From Stichopus chloronotus (taxonomy: Eukaryota; Echinodermata; Holothuroidea; Aspidochirotida; Stichopodidae), in assembly GCA_021234535.1 (NCBI GenBank), contig CM037841.1:12296825-12360824 (forward strand): DNA of 64,000 nt, given 5' to 3'. The notes under the pieces are model-generated. The model saw only the letters and a list, made by a program, of their open reading frames with translations, was not told where the DNA came from and did no database searches. Both the position numbers and the translations under genes were made by a program. Positions 37,351 through 51,280 of this stretch are shown in pieces; position 1 is the first letter of the stretch, and each line of letters begins with the position of its first letter.

Positions 37351-37527
37351 TATAGTGAGTATGCAATGTGGGGGGAACCAGAGAAGGGGGGGGGGGGAGG
37401 TTCGTGGCCTCAGTCTCAACATAAAAAGAAGAAACTAAGGTATGTTCAGCCCACCCCCCCCCCTCCAAAAAAATAATAATCCCAAGTGCTCCCGGAATAA
37501 ATGAAAGGGGATGCATACCTCACTATA
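37351..37527. mobile_element. 177-bp MITE with G/C tracts and TA flanks
   Basis: TATAGTGAGTATGCA at the left is the inverse of TGCATACCTCACTATA at the right, apart from one extra base. TA lies outside TAGTGAG on both sides, compatible with a TA target duplication of the Tc1/mariner kind. A G11 run follows the left arm and a C10 run precedes the right arm, so the arms pair further. Confidence 0.7.
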
Positions 37528-40500
37528 ATTCTTGTATCATCTCACAATCTCACAGATGCAGATCACAAAAGAAAGGATGAAAAAAAAGTGGCTGCCAGTT
37601 TTAGTTGTAACATACCTCTATGGTTGTATGCTCTTACTATACTCATACACTGATCATGACACACGCGTGCATAAGTCACTGTTGACGCGAAGGGCCATTT
37701 ACGCGGAACACGATACAGGCACTCTTTAATGCCACAGCGATGATATACGAAATCCGGGGAAATATGTTGCATGATAATGTGAGTTATGCATTGAAATGTC
37801 TCACAATTTCTTACCTAAGAAAAACTTTGAGAAATGTGAGGAGAACATATTATCTCTGGGGATCCCCCCCCCCCCCCCTCGTATCCACGCCACTGAAATA
37901 AGTCTTTTTCTTTCGCTCCCTCAACAACTCTTCCCGCTATCAAAACTTTTATTTCTAAACGCAGGATATGTTGATGTGTGGTATCCTTTGTCTCACCCAG
38001 CAGCACTGTGGGTCACTTTGGTGTTATTGCAAACTGCATCATCAAGTGATCAAACAAAGACATGACAGTATGGCTGTTATTGAAATCGATCAACGCATGG
38101 GAGGATTTATCATTACATCACTTTAATGTTGTCTTGACAGAGCCGCCGAGAGGCTATCCGGGGTGGGCTACAAGGCGAATCCATCACACTTTCACGGTTT
38201 CAGGTACATGTTCAGGGGCGGCCATACAAAAAACTGTATGGGAGGGGGGGGAGTGGGGTAAAGCCAGCAGGAGTATCTAAGTGGATTGCCACCATCGGTT
38301 TGCACTGTTCCTACGAGAACATTTTTGGCTTTACAAAACCCAGATGGCCGGTCAAGGCACTTTCCAGGTGTTCTAAGTTGCATGTATGTACCCAGCCTTG
38401 AGATAGCTATCTCATGTCTTGCAATGTCTCAATTAATGTGGGAAAAATCAATTTATCAAAAATGGTAATATCTGAGATGGATTGAGATGTTACAAGAACT
38501 ATAATGAAGTAGACATTCTCTTTCATAAATTTTTTTGGCACTTGATAAACATGGGGGGAGGGCTAAACATACCTCTAGTTTACATTTTTTTTTCATTGGA
38601 GACTGAGCCCTAAAGTCCTCCTCTGTCGATGTACATACTCATTCCGATATATTCAAGCCAAGTCAAGGTGTATTTCTTTTCAACTTAGGGGTGGGGGTGG
38701 GACCAACTATTGGAAAACCAGAGACTGTGCAGACGAAACCCGCGATGGGTGGGGGTCCAGGGGGGGGGGAGCACCGGACGGTCTCAAAAGCTTCAGGAAG
38801 ACTTATTACCTGGTCAGTTGCAGACGTTATGTTCTTGGGTATTAGTGAAACATTTTGGGAGGGAATGTATTGGGCACAACGCACATAATTTGCACTGGAT
38901 TGAACTTGTACAAGAACAACAACGTACTGTGCAACTGAGCTTAAATAGGCAGGGAACTTACAGTGTCATTCCAGACAACCAGAATTTGAATTCAAAGACC
39001 ATTACAAGTCCTTCAAGTTGACTTGAGATTACCAGACTATTTTCGAATTTATGCTTTGAAAATATTGCAAACGTATCATATATTAATACACGATTTTGCG
39101 GTCTACAGAGTAATATAAGGAATTCCTAAATGTTAACCTCATGATAGGTCATTGGAAAACCTCATCACATATCGGTGAAATCTGCTCACAGGGAGTGTTA
39201 CTGTAAACGTATTACGTTTGTTATAAAGATTGTGATAATGTGGTAACATAGCTTAGTCCTATATTATCCTCAGAACCTCAATCAACTTGGAATCGATCAT
39301 AAACACAACCCCCAATCATGGAAATATTGCACTGACGAAAATCGCCAGAAATCGCCTTCCCAACATGCGTCCTTTAACTCTCAGTTGCATAGCCCCAAGA
39401 TGTAGTCTTGGTTAAGACTTACTTAATCTTTCCCCTTTCTTCCCACATTTCCAACATGCCTGTTGTTGGCTTTACTTCAGTGTACGACCTAGGGTTCCTT
39501 CACAGAAGAAACGCAAACTGATATTTCATAATAATGAATAGAACAACATATGTTTAAAGGATGCTTACCAGAAACATAAACCTGACGAACGTGCAATTGT
39601 AAAGCAACTAAATCCGTCTCACTGATATATCCGTAGTAAATTATAGTTCAGCTGCATCAGATGAAGATTTGGCCTATAATCCACTCTTCTCATGAATATA
39701 ATATATGGGATAAAACACAACGTATACAGTAATGCTTTGGCGGGAAATCCCAAACCGTACAATTAACAATTCACACATTAATGGTGTACTTATTGTATGA
39801 TAACACTATTGTTGTTAAGTCGTTGATTCTATAGTACGTCATATCAATAAGGGTCAAAGTATATTTCATCAAATCATAAATCATTGTATTAAAGTGTTCA
39901 AAGGTATTGATGGTAAGATCAGAATAAAAACAAAACAGTGTTTTCGAATAAAGCAAAGTTAAATTGTTCTAGAATTTTCGATTCGTGCATGCTAGTTTGA
40001 GACACCGACAGTCAGTTTGTACATCAATACCATAGTTAATGGAGAATAGGTAGACCTACAGTTGTAAGAAAGAATTACTTTTCGTTGAGTTTCCCGCCAA
40101 ATACTATCCGCATCCTCCAAAGGAACAAAAGATATAGCCGACATTTTGACGTTTTCATGATGTTGGTCGAATCTCATAAAAAAATTGATGCAAACTGTAC
40201 ACACCTCATGGCCTAAAAAGTACGGTACATGGTACAAAACATCATGGTGCAGGGAGCCGAATGTTTTACTTTTTTCTTTATTAAAGTCGAAATTTTTAGC
40301 TTATGTAAGTCGAAATTTTAGTTTATTTTTTAAATAGAAATTTGAACTTCTTTTAAATGTTGACATTTTGAATTTTTTTTAAATAGAAATTTAATTCGAT
40401 CCTATTAAACCATTGTAATTAACGGGCAAATTAACACCCTAAATAAGACCGTTCGAGTGGCTTTCATTGTTTCAATTCACGTCTTCACTATAGCTAAAAA

Positions 40501-43500
40501 TGTTAAAAACAAATGTCTCAGGGGAATAAATCTCTTTGTATCAAAAATGAAATTGCACTAAAAACGTTCGCCACATGAGTCAGTGTTTGTGTGTGGGTTG
40601 GTGATGGGGGGGGGGGGGGGTCTTTGTGCAAAGTTCAAACAAATCAGGCTACACAAACCTTAGTTCAAGGTTATTCAGGACTTTGCACCATCGTAAATAC
40701 AAAGGTGTGTTGCTTTTTGTTTCTGTTTGGCTGGGTTATGTTAAGTTTATCAGAATGTGAACTCATTAAGATAAGATAATTAAACAAAGCAGACAAACAA
40801 GAATAGTGTTGTCCTCCCAAACTACAAGCAGTTCAGTGCACGGGGTCGAAAACTCCACGTCAGGTGGAAAGTTGAAAAGCCGTTGGAATGACCCGTGTAT
40901 GACCGTCCGCTGAATATGTGAATTACAATAAAGATGGAGTAAAGGTATGCCTACCAGGCTATACGGTAGTCAATGGTAGTTGATCTAGTATAGGCCCTAT
41001 ACTGAGAGCCAGTATTCAGTATTCAATAACCGTGTAAATTTACATTACATCACCAGGCATATAAATAGTACCATATGGCTAGAGAAAACATTCAAAACCC
41101 AAGAACACATGTTTAGTAGCCTATTAGGTCATCGGGCTTAGTGAATACAACATACCCTGATAATATAAATTCTTCTACAGCCCATAGACAACATAAATTG
41201 CATTGATACTTCTTTCAGCATTATTGCCTGCAGCATTTATTTGCTTACAGTTTCCTTGCTCTTTCTACATAATGTAAGCTTCATAAACATGCAATAGCAA
41301 TTAACCTCCATTTTAATTAACATCAAATAAACAATTCCAGCCCACGATACTTGGCACTGGCAAACACATTACGGTAATGTGGTTAATATTCCCCGAAGCC
41401 TGCAGCTGTATGCGACAACCTGAACGTGGCTCTACGCATGTAGACCTGATAATGTTGTCTTTTGTAGACAGTGACGTCACGTCTTCGAAATGATAAAAAG
41501 TGAGGTATGCAAGGGGAGGATGGTTTACAGAATGTAGGTTATCTTCACGGGAATGAAAGTTAAAAAAAAAAGAAAAGAAAATTATCAAACGGTTTTTTAG
41601 CAAAAGCCAAACCTTTCCAAACGTTTGAGGATCAAAGTCAAAATTTTGATGCAACATGGATAAGTATTTCCAAACTGTATATCATCGAGTTATCTATGAT
41701 ATTAAAGACAACGGACCGTCTCATAAATCGAGTGCCAGAGAAATCGTTAAGTCACTTCCGCAATTTAGTTTGCCGTATATTGATCACTGCCAATCAATGG
41801 CAAATGTAATATTAATACAACGTAAATTGTATGGCCGTAAACCATACACGTAATCGCAACAAAAGTAAATCGTCCGCATATACTGAATGGGCATCATCTG
41901 CACCACTTGAAACGATATAGGATGATGTGATGTGTGCCAACTAGACGCAGGGACAAGGGTTTGATATCATCAATGTATACCATCCCACTGATCACAAGAG
42001 AGAGCCACATTCATGTCCTTTCATCAACACACAAGATGTTCAATCATTTTAATTAAATTATCTTTACTTTTTAAATCGTAATATGATTGAAACAGATGAA
42101 CAACATCATTGAAATAATGTGTTCATAAAGCAGTGAAACCATCGTTGGTTCCATTTCGGTTTCTATTGGCCATACATGCGCTTTTTGTTTATTCGCAGTG
42201 TACGAGAAAGTGGCTAATGGATGGAATCCCCAGTAGAACGACCGTCTGCAGGCATTCTAATTTTAAACAGTACGCAAAACGCCTCCTCGAATTGTCAATC
42301 CAAACCTCGGATATTAACGACGTCATGGACTCTAGACCCAACGTTCCTCTTTATTTTTCCAAAACTAACGCTGAATTAAAAGAAATAAATAAATACCCCA
42401 AAGTATTAGTTGTCAATGCCAACCTATCTGTGAACTGCCTGAGTTTGAATCCTGGATTAAGCCTTGGTAGGGCAACTCCCCTCCCCTCATACCCCTCCCC
42501 CCAGGACGGGGTCAAATGTAAGGACGATGAGTCGATTTCGCTCCCTCACCAAAAAAAAAAAAAAAAATCTTGGCTTCGTCCCTGACTAAAAGAGGCTGGT
42601 ACTAGAACACAGAGACTTTGCGCTTGTTTACAGAGGAGGAATTCTCCTCTTTTGGAGAAATATAAATTGCGTCTTTCTTAAAATTACCCCTTCATGCAAT
42701 ACCTTCTGAATAAAACAAAGCTATCTCACATGTAACGCAACACCTTGTACTTGGATGAAAATTGAACGTCATAAAATGACGTCAAAAAATGTTCACAAAC
42801 CATGACTTTCCATTATTATTCCTAGCATTACAGAATACCGATAGACAAAATTGAAAGCAGGCATGTGTAAAAAGAAAATGAAACAGAAAAGAAAAACAGA
42901 AATGTGCGAAAGTTACAAACTGACTCCAATGAAGATGGTTCACATAAATGTACCGAACATTACAATTACGAGTATCATGGAAGCGCGACACAACACTATG
43001 TAGTTGGATGAGCGTTGCACCATATGAATCACACTTACAACATACACTGTTAAACTGATGTATATGTGCACATTTAAAGATGAACTTTAACCGACCTTGT
43101 TTTGTATCTGTGCCTCTTCTCCTTGTCCTCTCTCTCAAATTTTAAAATCCGAATGCGACGTCGAATTTTCAGAGGTAGATTGGATTTGCGTAAATTCAGC
43201 CTGTAAAGTTGCAGCTTGGGGCATATGCTTTACAGCTTAAAATAAATACAGGAATACCTATACAAGATGCAGTAACTGAAACAGACTTCTTGGTATTTAC
43301 AGCTCTGGAATCACTGTTTTGTGATTCACTCTTATTGCACCTGGGGAGAGAATCAAGGTATCCGAGGGACTGATGCTTCCTTTTCAACTCAGTCATTTTA
43401 TTTATTCGCCAGTTAATCATCATGGCTCGAATAAATTACAATAGAAGGTTTGCGGACGGTTTGCAAACTATTTACAGCAGAAGGATCAATTAACTTGTGT

Positions 43501-44000
43501 ACCACAGTAATACGTGCTGTTTGATCATTGCCCCGAGATTTATTGAAGCTATTGTAATAATAGATGCCTTGATTGAAATAACAGACTTATAATATAGAAA
43601 CAGGTAATCGATGGGGGAAAAGTAATATTTTATAAACAAGGTAGAGGGAAGAAATAATTAAATTATGATACAAATTCACGTACGATATAAAATCACCTGA
43701 TTTGACAAATACCTTTAAAATGTACCACCGCACCACCGGCTTGACTCATGTTTATAACACCCACTCACAAGATATCACTTTATTTGTCTCTATAATGTGG
43801 TTTACAGAGGCAGAAAGAGTGCACAGTTTATTAAACGGTTGATAAGAAACTAGTTTTTGTAAATGACCTTTTGAAATTTTCATTGAAATCACTTGTTTCG
43901 GTTGCATACTTTGGTGACATAACATTAGAAATGGACAGCGGATCATACAAGTGCATAGTCATTCGTGTATAATGATGTGTCACAAATAGCTAAGCCAATT
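37528..44000. other. Gene-free stretch
   Basis: Contains poly-C and poly-G runs (37865, 38760, 40607), a CCACTG element end at 37885-37895 without its partner, AT-rich direct repeats with TTTTTAAATAGAAATTT near 40330 and 40380, and TGACGTCA at 41472 and 42777. A 150-codon frame at 42133-42585 starts with a hydrophobic stretch but has no known domain. Confidence 0.4.
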
Positions 44001-44006
44001 AGTGGT

Positions 44007-44230
44007 GTGGTACACATCGTCTACCGTAGTAGTGACGTAGTTATAGTCGACCGCAAAAGTGACGTGCTCATAGCTGACCACAGCTGTGTGGTACACATAG
44101 CCGACCATAGCAGTACACAAAGCTGATTACAATAGTTACGTACCCATCATCGACCATTATACTGACGTACTCATATAGCTGACCTTAATAGAGTAATACA
44201 CATAGTGATACACACTGTAATAGTGATATG
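44007..44230. repeat. Degenerate minisatellite, unit about 27 bp
   Basis: Seven or eight diverged copies of a unit resembling TGACGTACTCATAGCTGACC plus a short CAxTAG tail are visible. The copies differ by substitutions and small indels. Confidence 0.7.
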
Positions 44231-44280
44231 CTTATGTCTGGACGACCTCACCTCCTCATTGTAAAGCGCCCCGACCCTCC

Positions 44281-44540
44281 CCTCTTTTCATATGAAAGCA
44301 TACACTCTCGTGATAATGCGTATTCTCTCATGATAAAGCATGAACTCTTATGATAAAGTGTGCACTCTAATGATAAAGTGTGCACTCTAATGATAAAGTG
44401 TGCACTCTAATGATAAAGTGTGCATTCTTATGATAATGCGTGCACTCTCATGATAAAGCGTTTTCTCTCATTGCAAAGTGTGTAGTGTAATGATAGAAAG
44501 TGCACTCTCATCAGAAATTGTTCACTGTTATCATTATTAA
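44281..44540. repeat. 20-bp minisatellite, 13 copies without indels
   Basis: From 44301, twelve consecutive 20-bp blocks follow the pattern TGCACTCTAATGATAAAGTG, three of them identical to it. A thirteenth, weaker copy precedes at 44281. No insertion or deletion breaks the register over 260 bp. Confidence 0.92.
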
Positions 44541-45868
44541 GTGCATGTGAATACAAAACAATAAAAAAAAAATGCTTAGCCTGGGACAGTAAATGTGCTC
44601 CGCGCTCCTTTCATGACAACCATAATAAGTGAGCTGTCAATCAAACTGTTTGGCCTGTTTTGCTCGTTCGCGCTCGCTACTGCCGCGATTTCGTCCTATG
44701 CTTACATTTCCCTGGTCTGCAAAAGAGTGAAATTCACTGCATGAAAATATCGCTCTTTTTGGAGGGAAATTTTACTCCACGCCGGGTGAAATTCACCCCT
44801 ACTATACTATGCTTATACTTAATTGTGTGACTTTCACTCTTTTGCTTTTAGAGTGCACATATTTTCATGAGCCAATTGAACAAGTCCTCGTGCGGTTTTG
44901 AATGTACTGCGTGTATCAGTGCGGGCTTTACAGTATGTCCCAACTTTTCAGCGTGACAACTTTCTGTTGCTACACAGGAGTGGACTTATTAGGCATGCTA
45001 CGGTGGTAAACACGCCCAGAGCACGATTAACCAAGTAGTTTATCCCATCATGTGTTGCTGTTTTCCTTCATGTTGCCTCCTGTCTGGTCCGTTTTACTTC
45101 CACCTCTCGTTATCAACTTATTACAGGACTGTTTAAACGTGAAGCCAGCATTTTACAGGACTGTCGCAAAAGGAAGTCTACAGGAATGGCTTAGGTTTTG
45201 CAAGCCCTTAATTGTACAAGACAATACATTGTCCTCGGCAGAGTTTGATACATTCCAATCATTACTCAAAAATGTTCTTGTTTTACCCCCTCCCCCATTC
45301 TGTCTAGCGTCGAAATGTACATGGCTGACAAACGTGACCATAATGACGTCAGAAACGTAGGGAAACTTGTGATGATCTGTATTACTTTTTATCGAAAATG
45401 TGCCAGTGTGTAAGGACCATCACCCTGGAAAGCAATTATGCATGTGTATTCAGGAACAGCTGCAGAGAATTACCAGAATGTCTACCCCAGTAAACGATTC
45501 TCTTTGAATTAAAAGATAAATGCAAAACGAACATATTCAAACAGGTTAAGCATCGGTAGTTGGAATATCAATCATGGTGTTAAGTTTGATTAAAAAATTT
45601 TGTTTTCCTTTGTATTATATGCCAGCTATTATGTGACTTTAATTTGTTCTTCAGATTATTTCGCATAGCTTTGTTTTTAAGAGAGGTAAGCATGTACATG
45701 CAAAAGAATTCAACTTGAATGATCATGCCGAAGAGACTTGTTTACACTCTGTAACTTTGTTTGGATGGTGAACCTTCATTGGTCCCCCAACCTGCACCGC
45801 ATGATGACATGGCAGTCTTGCGAAAAAGGAATTTTTCGTCGTCATTTTGCAATTACATTGCATTGAGT
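44541..45868. other. Gene-free stretch
   Basis: A 102-codon plus-strand frame at 45052-45360 is unrecognised. TGACGTCA occurs at 45344-45351. Confidence 0.45.
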
Positions 45869-46402
45869 CAGTGGCTTAAGCGAAAGGGAGGCGGGGTGGG
45901 GGCAACTTGACCCACCTGACAAAAGTTTTTGGAGAAATTCAAAAAAATTGGGGAAATATCCTTGTAAAAAGTTCCATGCATAATTCACATTTTAATACTG
46001 GGTATTTCACCAAAGTTTTTGTGGTACTGCAACATGACGCATGGGAGAATCGTGTTCCACAAAATACCTTCTTTATGTCTCTGAGTTTCGCGTGATAGAC
46101 TGATTATCGGTGTGTAGGCCAATACTTATCTGTGGGTAGGATAATACTTATCGGTGGGTAGGCTAATACTTATCGGTGGGTAGGCTAATACTTATAATGT
46201 GCTTACCAAACCCTGCTTTGACACCAGTGTGGCAATCAGTCACCAGATTCATCATATTACTACTTCACACTTAAAGCTCAGACCAGCTTATGCCTCCTAT
46301 ATGTGACCCTCGGTTTCAAGATCAAGCCAGACCCATGTAAAAAATTGGGAAAATTTCCCTGTCTTTGCCCCTCCTGGAGAAAAAATCCTAGCTATGCCAC
46401 TG
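45869..46402. mobile_element. Probable hAT-like non-autonomous element
   Basis: The left end CAGTGGCTTAAGC is the inverse of the right end GCTATGCCACTG, apart from two positions. A G-rich start and a C-rich finish resemble the element at 36428. The 8-bp flanks (CATTGAGT and TACTGTAT) agree at only four positions, so the pairing of the ends is not proven. A 4-copy tandem repeat lies inside. Confidence 0.5.
46108..46195. repeat. Four tandem copies of a 22-bp unit
   Basis: The copies start with CGGTGGGTAGGCTAATACTT plus AT. The last two are identical and the first two differ at one to three positions. The array is exactly 88 bp. Confidence 0.93.
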
Positions 46403-49086
46403 TACTGTATAAGCTGAAACACATGACTTTGAATTAACCACTTGATCGTTTTTTTTTTTCACTACAAAAAGTTCATGGATGACAGAAGCAAAGAAAGGAT
46501 TTATTTATTTCAGCCATTGGAACACCATCGTCCCAACATCGTTTTCTTTTTAAACATTTTGTTATTTTCTAAGCACCAGAGAACACAGTCTCATCGAGCA
46601 AAATTTGAGCTTTGAAAATCAGAGAACGTGCGAAAGCTCACAGACAATGTAACTACACCTGAGCACTGACGTCAGATGATCCACCGAAATGCTTATGTTA
46701 TGACGTCTGTGCTGTTTGATCTAATTTCACATTTGTTTTGTTTTCTTTTGAGTGTAGTCCCCACTAGTCTTAGTTTTCTACCAAAAGCGCAATTAAACAT
46801 AAAAGATTGTTCTTGAATGTTACTGTCGTACATACTTTCATGTAACGACTGTATTATAAATATTCACATACCCCAACATTTCCCTGATAAAATCTTTGAA
46901 TTGGCAAACTAGGACGCATGCTAAGATGAACTCAGGTAACCGTATATAAACAACAGTAAATGTATAGTCACAGCTGATAGAATACCCATAATGCATTGGG
47001 AGCAGATGTAATAACTACTTTCCCTTGTCTAGCTTGTTATAATTATACTGATAACAGAATGAGAAAATCGACATGTACAATTGTTTTTAGTTTTATATTA
47101 ATAATTCGAACTTTCCATACCCCCAACGTTCCTCCTCAACCCTGCACCGCTTCACATAAAAAAGCACGAACTCGTCAACACATCCAGGCAATAATTTCAC
47201 TTCGTTGCTGTATCGATGCACCGTACGTTACTGATGCCAACATTTCTCGAGCATGCATGCATGTTACGTCCCTCGATCATAATGGAGATCTCTCAGAGAC
47301 GAATTCAGTCGCTGGAGGTCAATAACATTAGTTGATTTAAGCCAGAAACGACGACGGAGCAATGCAATAATTGTTTCCCATGCCATGGTGTGAGACGAGA
47401 TACTGGCTGTTAATGGCACCGCTATATATTATCATTCATCTTAGGCTGATGGTTCGCCATTATTAACACGTCCCTGGATCAAGGAAGATCAGACACTGTG
47501 CAATGCAACTTGACTGTCAATAAAGAAACGAAAGATCGTTCAAAGTTGGTTCATACTACAGTTGAACGGATCGCTGTTATGACTATAGATGATTAACCAC
47601 ACCTGTTTAAGAGAGAAACAGAATAGCAAAAAACAAGTAAAGTGCAGTGAAGTGATATTGTACTCGGTGGAAGATATTAATTTCTTTCCCTGTCTGGAGT
47701 AAATTGTGTATTTGGACTTAGAATATATTGCTGTGTTACAATTAGTGGACATTTTACAGAACAATGTAATGTAGTACATAAAAACCATAGAGGTACATGA
47801 AATTCACTTTACAACGTTTTTTAACTGCTTGAATATTGATGGCACGATACCATTTAATGTATGTTAACATTATTGTGGTAACTTTACTCAGAGAAGAAAC
47901 TTTCTATAAATATAAAAAATACACATTTAGCAGTTTTGAAATTAGTCCTCAAAAAAAACAAAAAAACAACAACAACAACAAAAAAAAACAGAATGATCGT
48001 GAAAATTGACAATGCAACGACATATTTCGAAAAGTGAAATACTCGTATAGGGTTTAATCTTGATGGAAAAGAACGAAATCATAAATTTCATCAAAAGCCT
48101 ACATGTGAGTTAGAATACAACTGTCTGAAGAAATGATTCTCACAAGGTTGTCTATTATCCGTGCAATACATGTGGCTAACATAGAGTGTGTGTGTATCAT
48201 AGGTTTTCCATATCGTTTAACATTATGGTTATAGATAACAATAACAATAACCGGACATATATAGGCCATATTGCACTAAGCCAGTGTAGATACAATGCGG
48301 GTTACATGATGATGTATGTTAACGTTATTGTGGTATGTTTCCCAGTGAACTAATGACTTAGCCATATTAGCATATGTCAAGGTCTGTCAGGTATATGTAT
48401 GTGTGTTGCACTTGTGACATACAAACATAGATCTGATGTACTTTCTAATATTCTAGTGATAGCCTATTTGGCTGCGGCAAAACATGAAAAATAAAAAAAA
48501 AAAAAAACAAGAGAGAAATAAACAAGCGAGCAAACAAAGCAAAGATAAAAAATAAGCAGACACCGATAAGAACATAACATATTCCTCTTTCTTGACGAAT
48601 TTCCGCCCGAACGCAAACACATCATTGTCTGCTTCTTATCAAGTTATTGATTGAAATGCTGTGGAAGGTGTCAAATAATGTTAATCAAACGGGTTTTCTT
48701 CCTAGCATTTAGGTAACAGGTATGACGGAAGAAAGAAACGAAAGAGACGACACGCACGTTTTCAGTTTGCTCAAGGTTTTCTTGTCTTTTTCTTTCAGGA
48801 CAAACCCCAGGGAAGCAATATTTCTTCTACCTGTATAGGCAAACTCGCATCCAATTGTTCAGCTTGTTTTACAATTTAACTGCACGGTGATTGAAGATAC
48901 AACCAATCCGAACACTTACGGCATGGGTGCTTGGCATGGAATGTATCGATAGAGGAGTGTGCAGCTTGTCAATAACTTAAAACTTATTGCCTGTAATGGT
49001 AAAATATTTGAAATCAAAGTCTAATTTCACGCCTCTAGTGTAAGTATACACAAAGGGAAACCAAAGGTTCAGTCTTACTCCACACA
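46403..49086. other. Gene-free stretch
   Basis: An AAC/AAA simple repeat lies near 47949-47988 and an A-rich tract near 48485. TGACGTCA occurs at 46667. A 109-codon frame at 46996-47325 is unrecognised. Confidence 0.45.
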
Positions 49087-49276
49087 GTGGACGTCTATAT
49101 GGCGAGGCAAATGCCCAGTAACTCGATAAACCTGGTATTCGGCCTATAAATCAGGTTATTCTACCGACAAAGCAAGTTTTTGACGCCAGATGCCCAGCAA
49201 ATCGAGAAACCTGGTTACGTCGCCTTAAAATATAGTTTATCGAATTATCGGGCATTTGACGTACCATAGACGTCAC
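49087..49276. mobile_element. 190-bp MITE with about 45-bp inverted ends
   Basis: The left arm runs GTGGACGTCTA ... CAAATGCCCAGTAACTCGAT and AAAC. The right arm is its inverse, with GGGCATTTG and AGACGTCAC. A third, direct copy of the AAATGCCCAG...CGATAAACCTGG block sits in the middle (about 49188-49215), so the element is built from three related blocks. No target duplication was identified. Confidence 0.7.
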
Positions 49277-51280
49277 AAAAGCCGGTTCACGCATATACCG
49301 TGCATGTATGCATTCACACTCCACCCCCACCTCAAACCCCCCCCCAAAAAAAAAAAACTAAAATAAAACTAAAACTAAAAAAATAATAATGAGATTTTAC
49401 CCCACTTGCAAGATGGTATTCAAGTGAAGAAAAACAAACAATAGCTAACAGTAATTGATAGACCGTCCCATTGCAATCACACCACGATATCAACTCCACG
49501 AAAACAAACAAACAAAACAAAAGCAAACAGATGTCGACCACAATTTTAAAATAATGCCATTATATTTTTATTATTTCACTAGTTGCACAAAATAGATGAC
49601 TTTGAAAATGGTAAAAACAAAAATTAACAAGAGTACCCTGTTACTAATCACTGTGCGAATGAGGACTTAAGATAGTGAAGGTTGCGTTTCCAAGGACATT
49701 TTTCCCACCTGGCCTCCTGCATTATCACTGATCCAGCGATGTATTCTTAACAAACTATACTCTCCCACTCAGGGAACAGACGATCTCTCCTCTCAGTTGG
49801 TCTGCATTACCGACTACGAGGAGTGATCTTCTACGTGAACGTTGAATCGTTGGTTCAAGAATGCAGTGATGGTGAAGAATGCGTAACATACTTTCGTATT
49901 TCCAACTTCGTAAACAACTAAGAATTTACCGGTAAATATGGGGGACTAAAAAGGATATTTAAAAATGAGAGCGGTTTTCGGCTTATATCTGAATGTATCT
50001 GTCCCATAAGGATAGATCACTGATGCATGTACGTGGGTTATTAATCCATATGTTAATGCCTGATCAGTAATGCCTGACGGTAATTCACGAACTTCCCGGA
50101 ATCTTGACAGGTCTCATATTAAGTTTGAATGATATACGTTTACTACATGTTTAAAAGTAGATTAATGGTCATATGAGATGTCAAGACGATTACTCAAAAT
50201 TAGTTCTAAGATGCGTATATGATTTTCATGATGAGAAAAACACTCCGCTGTCTTTCATAACTGTTGAATCAGTTGCTCATCTCAATTGGATGAGCCTCGT
50301 TAAGTTATTGCTATCGCGGACCAGCGTCGGGTAAAATCCATTATCGGATTGACCTACCCCTATGGCAGGACACTTCACTGTCATTATTAACACAGTAGAA
50401 CGTCATAATACCATCGTATTAGTGCCAGAGAAAAGTTCTGGAAGGTTAAAAATTTAGAAGTTAAAAAATAAAATTAATTTTAATGATAGCGAAACTTGAG
50501 GAACCACAAGTTTCATTTCTGAGTCAACTCAAAACTTTGACTTCATCAACGCTTGTGTACTGTTCAAAATTGTGTTTGTCCAGTCAACGGTCAGCTGTTT
50601 TCCTATGGAGCCATTTTTGCAGCTTCATGGTTTTTCCCATGAGCCTGCGCAGGGTTGGCAAAGTATTTTCTTACGTCATGTGTATCGATGGGTCGTGTAT
50701 CCCCGGCCAAAACTCTCACTCAGGCTTTATTCATTCACAATCAGTTCCTTCTCCTCCGACAAGCAATCTCAAGTCTCACGTAGTCAACGAATGTTATCAA
50801 AAACTGGAGACGCCAACCTCGAAGGAAAGACGAAGAACAGTATGTGAGCCCACATTTAATCCATTGTTTTAACGGACAGTATGGGAAATGACAGCAACCT
50901 CATGTGAAGCAGCATTAACCTAACTCTTCATTAGAGAAAGTTTAGCCATGCGAATGAAACCATGTGTCACGAGTCCGTTAAAAGTGAGACGAAGAGATCA
51001 CTGAGTCCAAAGAGAAGTTTTGCAATTGAATAACAAGTTCAGGTATTTGCTATGCCACGTAACACTACCGAGTATACGCTAGAGATTTTCTCATCACATG
51101 ACATCGCTAATTAGTAGTACTCATCCATGATCATGTGATACTACGAAACACTGGAGAATAAAATTCCAACGGCATATGGAAGAGACATCCCCAGTTTTAA
51201 CATGCAGTAATCATCTACTAAAGGTATATGTTAATTGAGAGCATTCAAGTTTCCAAAACGAAGGGATAAATTCACACAGT
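49277..51280. other. Gene-free stretch
   Basis: Two overlapping plus-strand frames cover 50483-50872. The 129-codon one has a plausible protein-like composition, and ACA/GTATGT at its end resembles a splice donor, but no family is recognised. Confidence 0.4.

Noticed and set aside
50483..50872. 129-codon plus-strand frame with a donor-like end
   Set aside because: An overlapping second frame is equally open and neither matches a known family, so I do not call it a gene.
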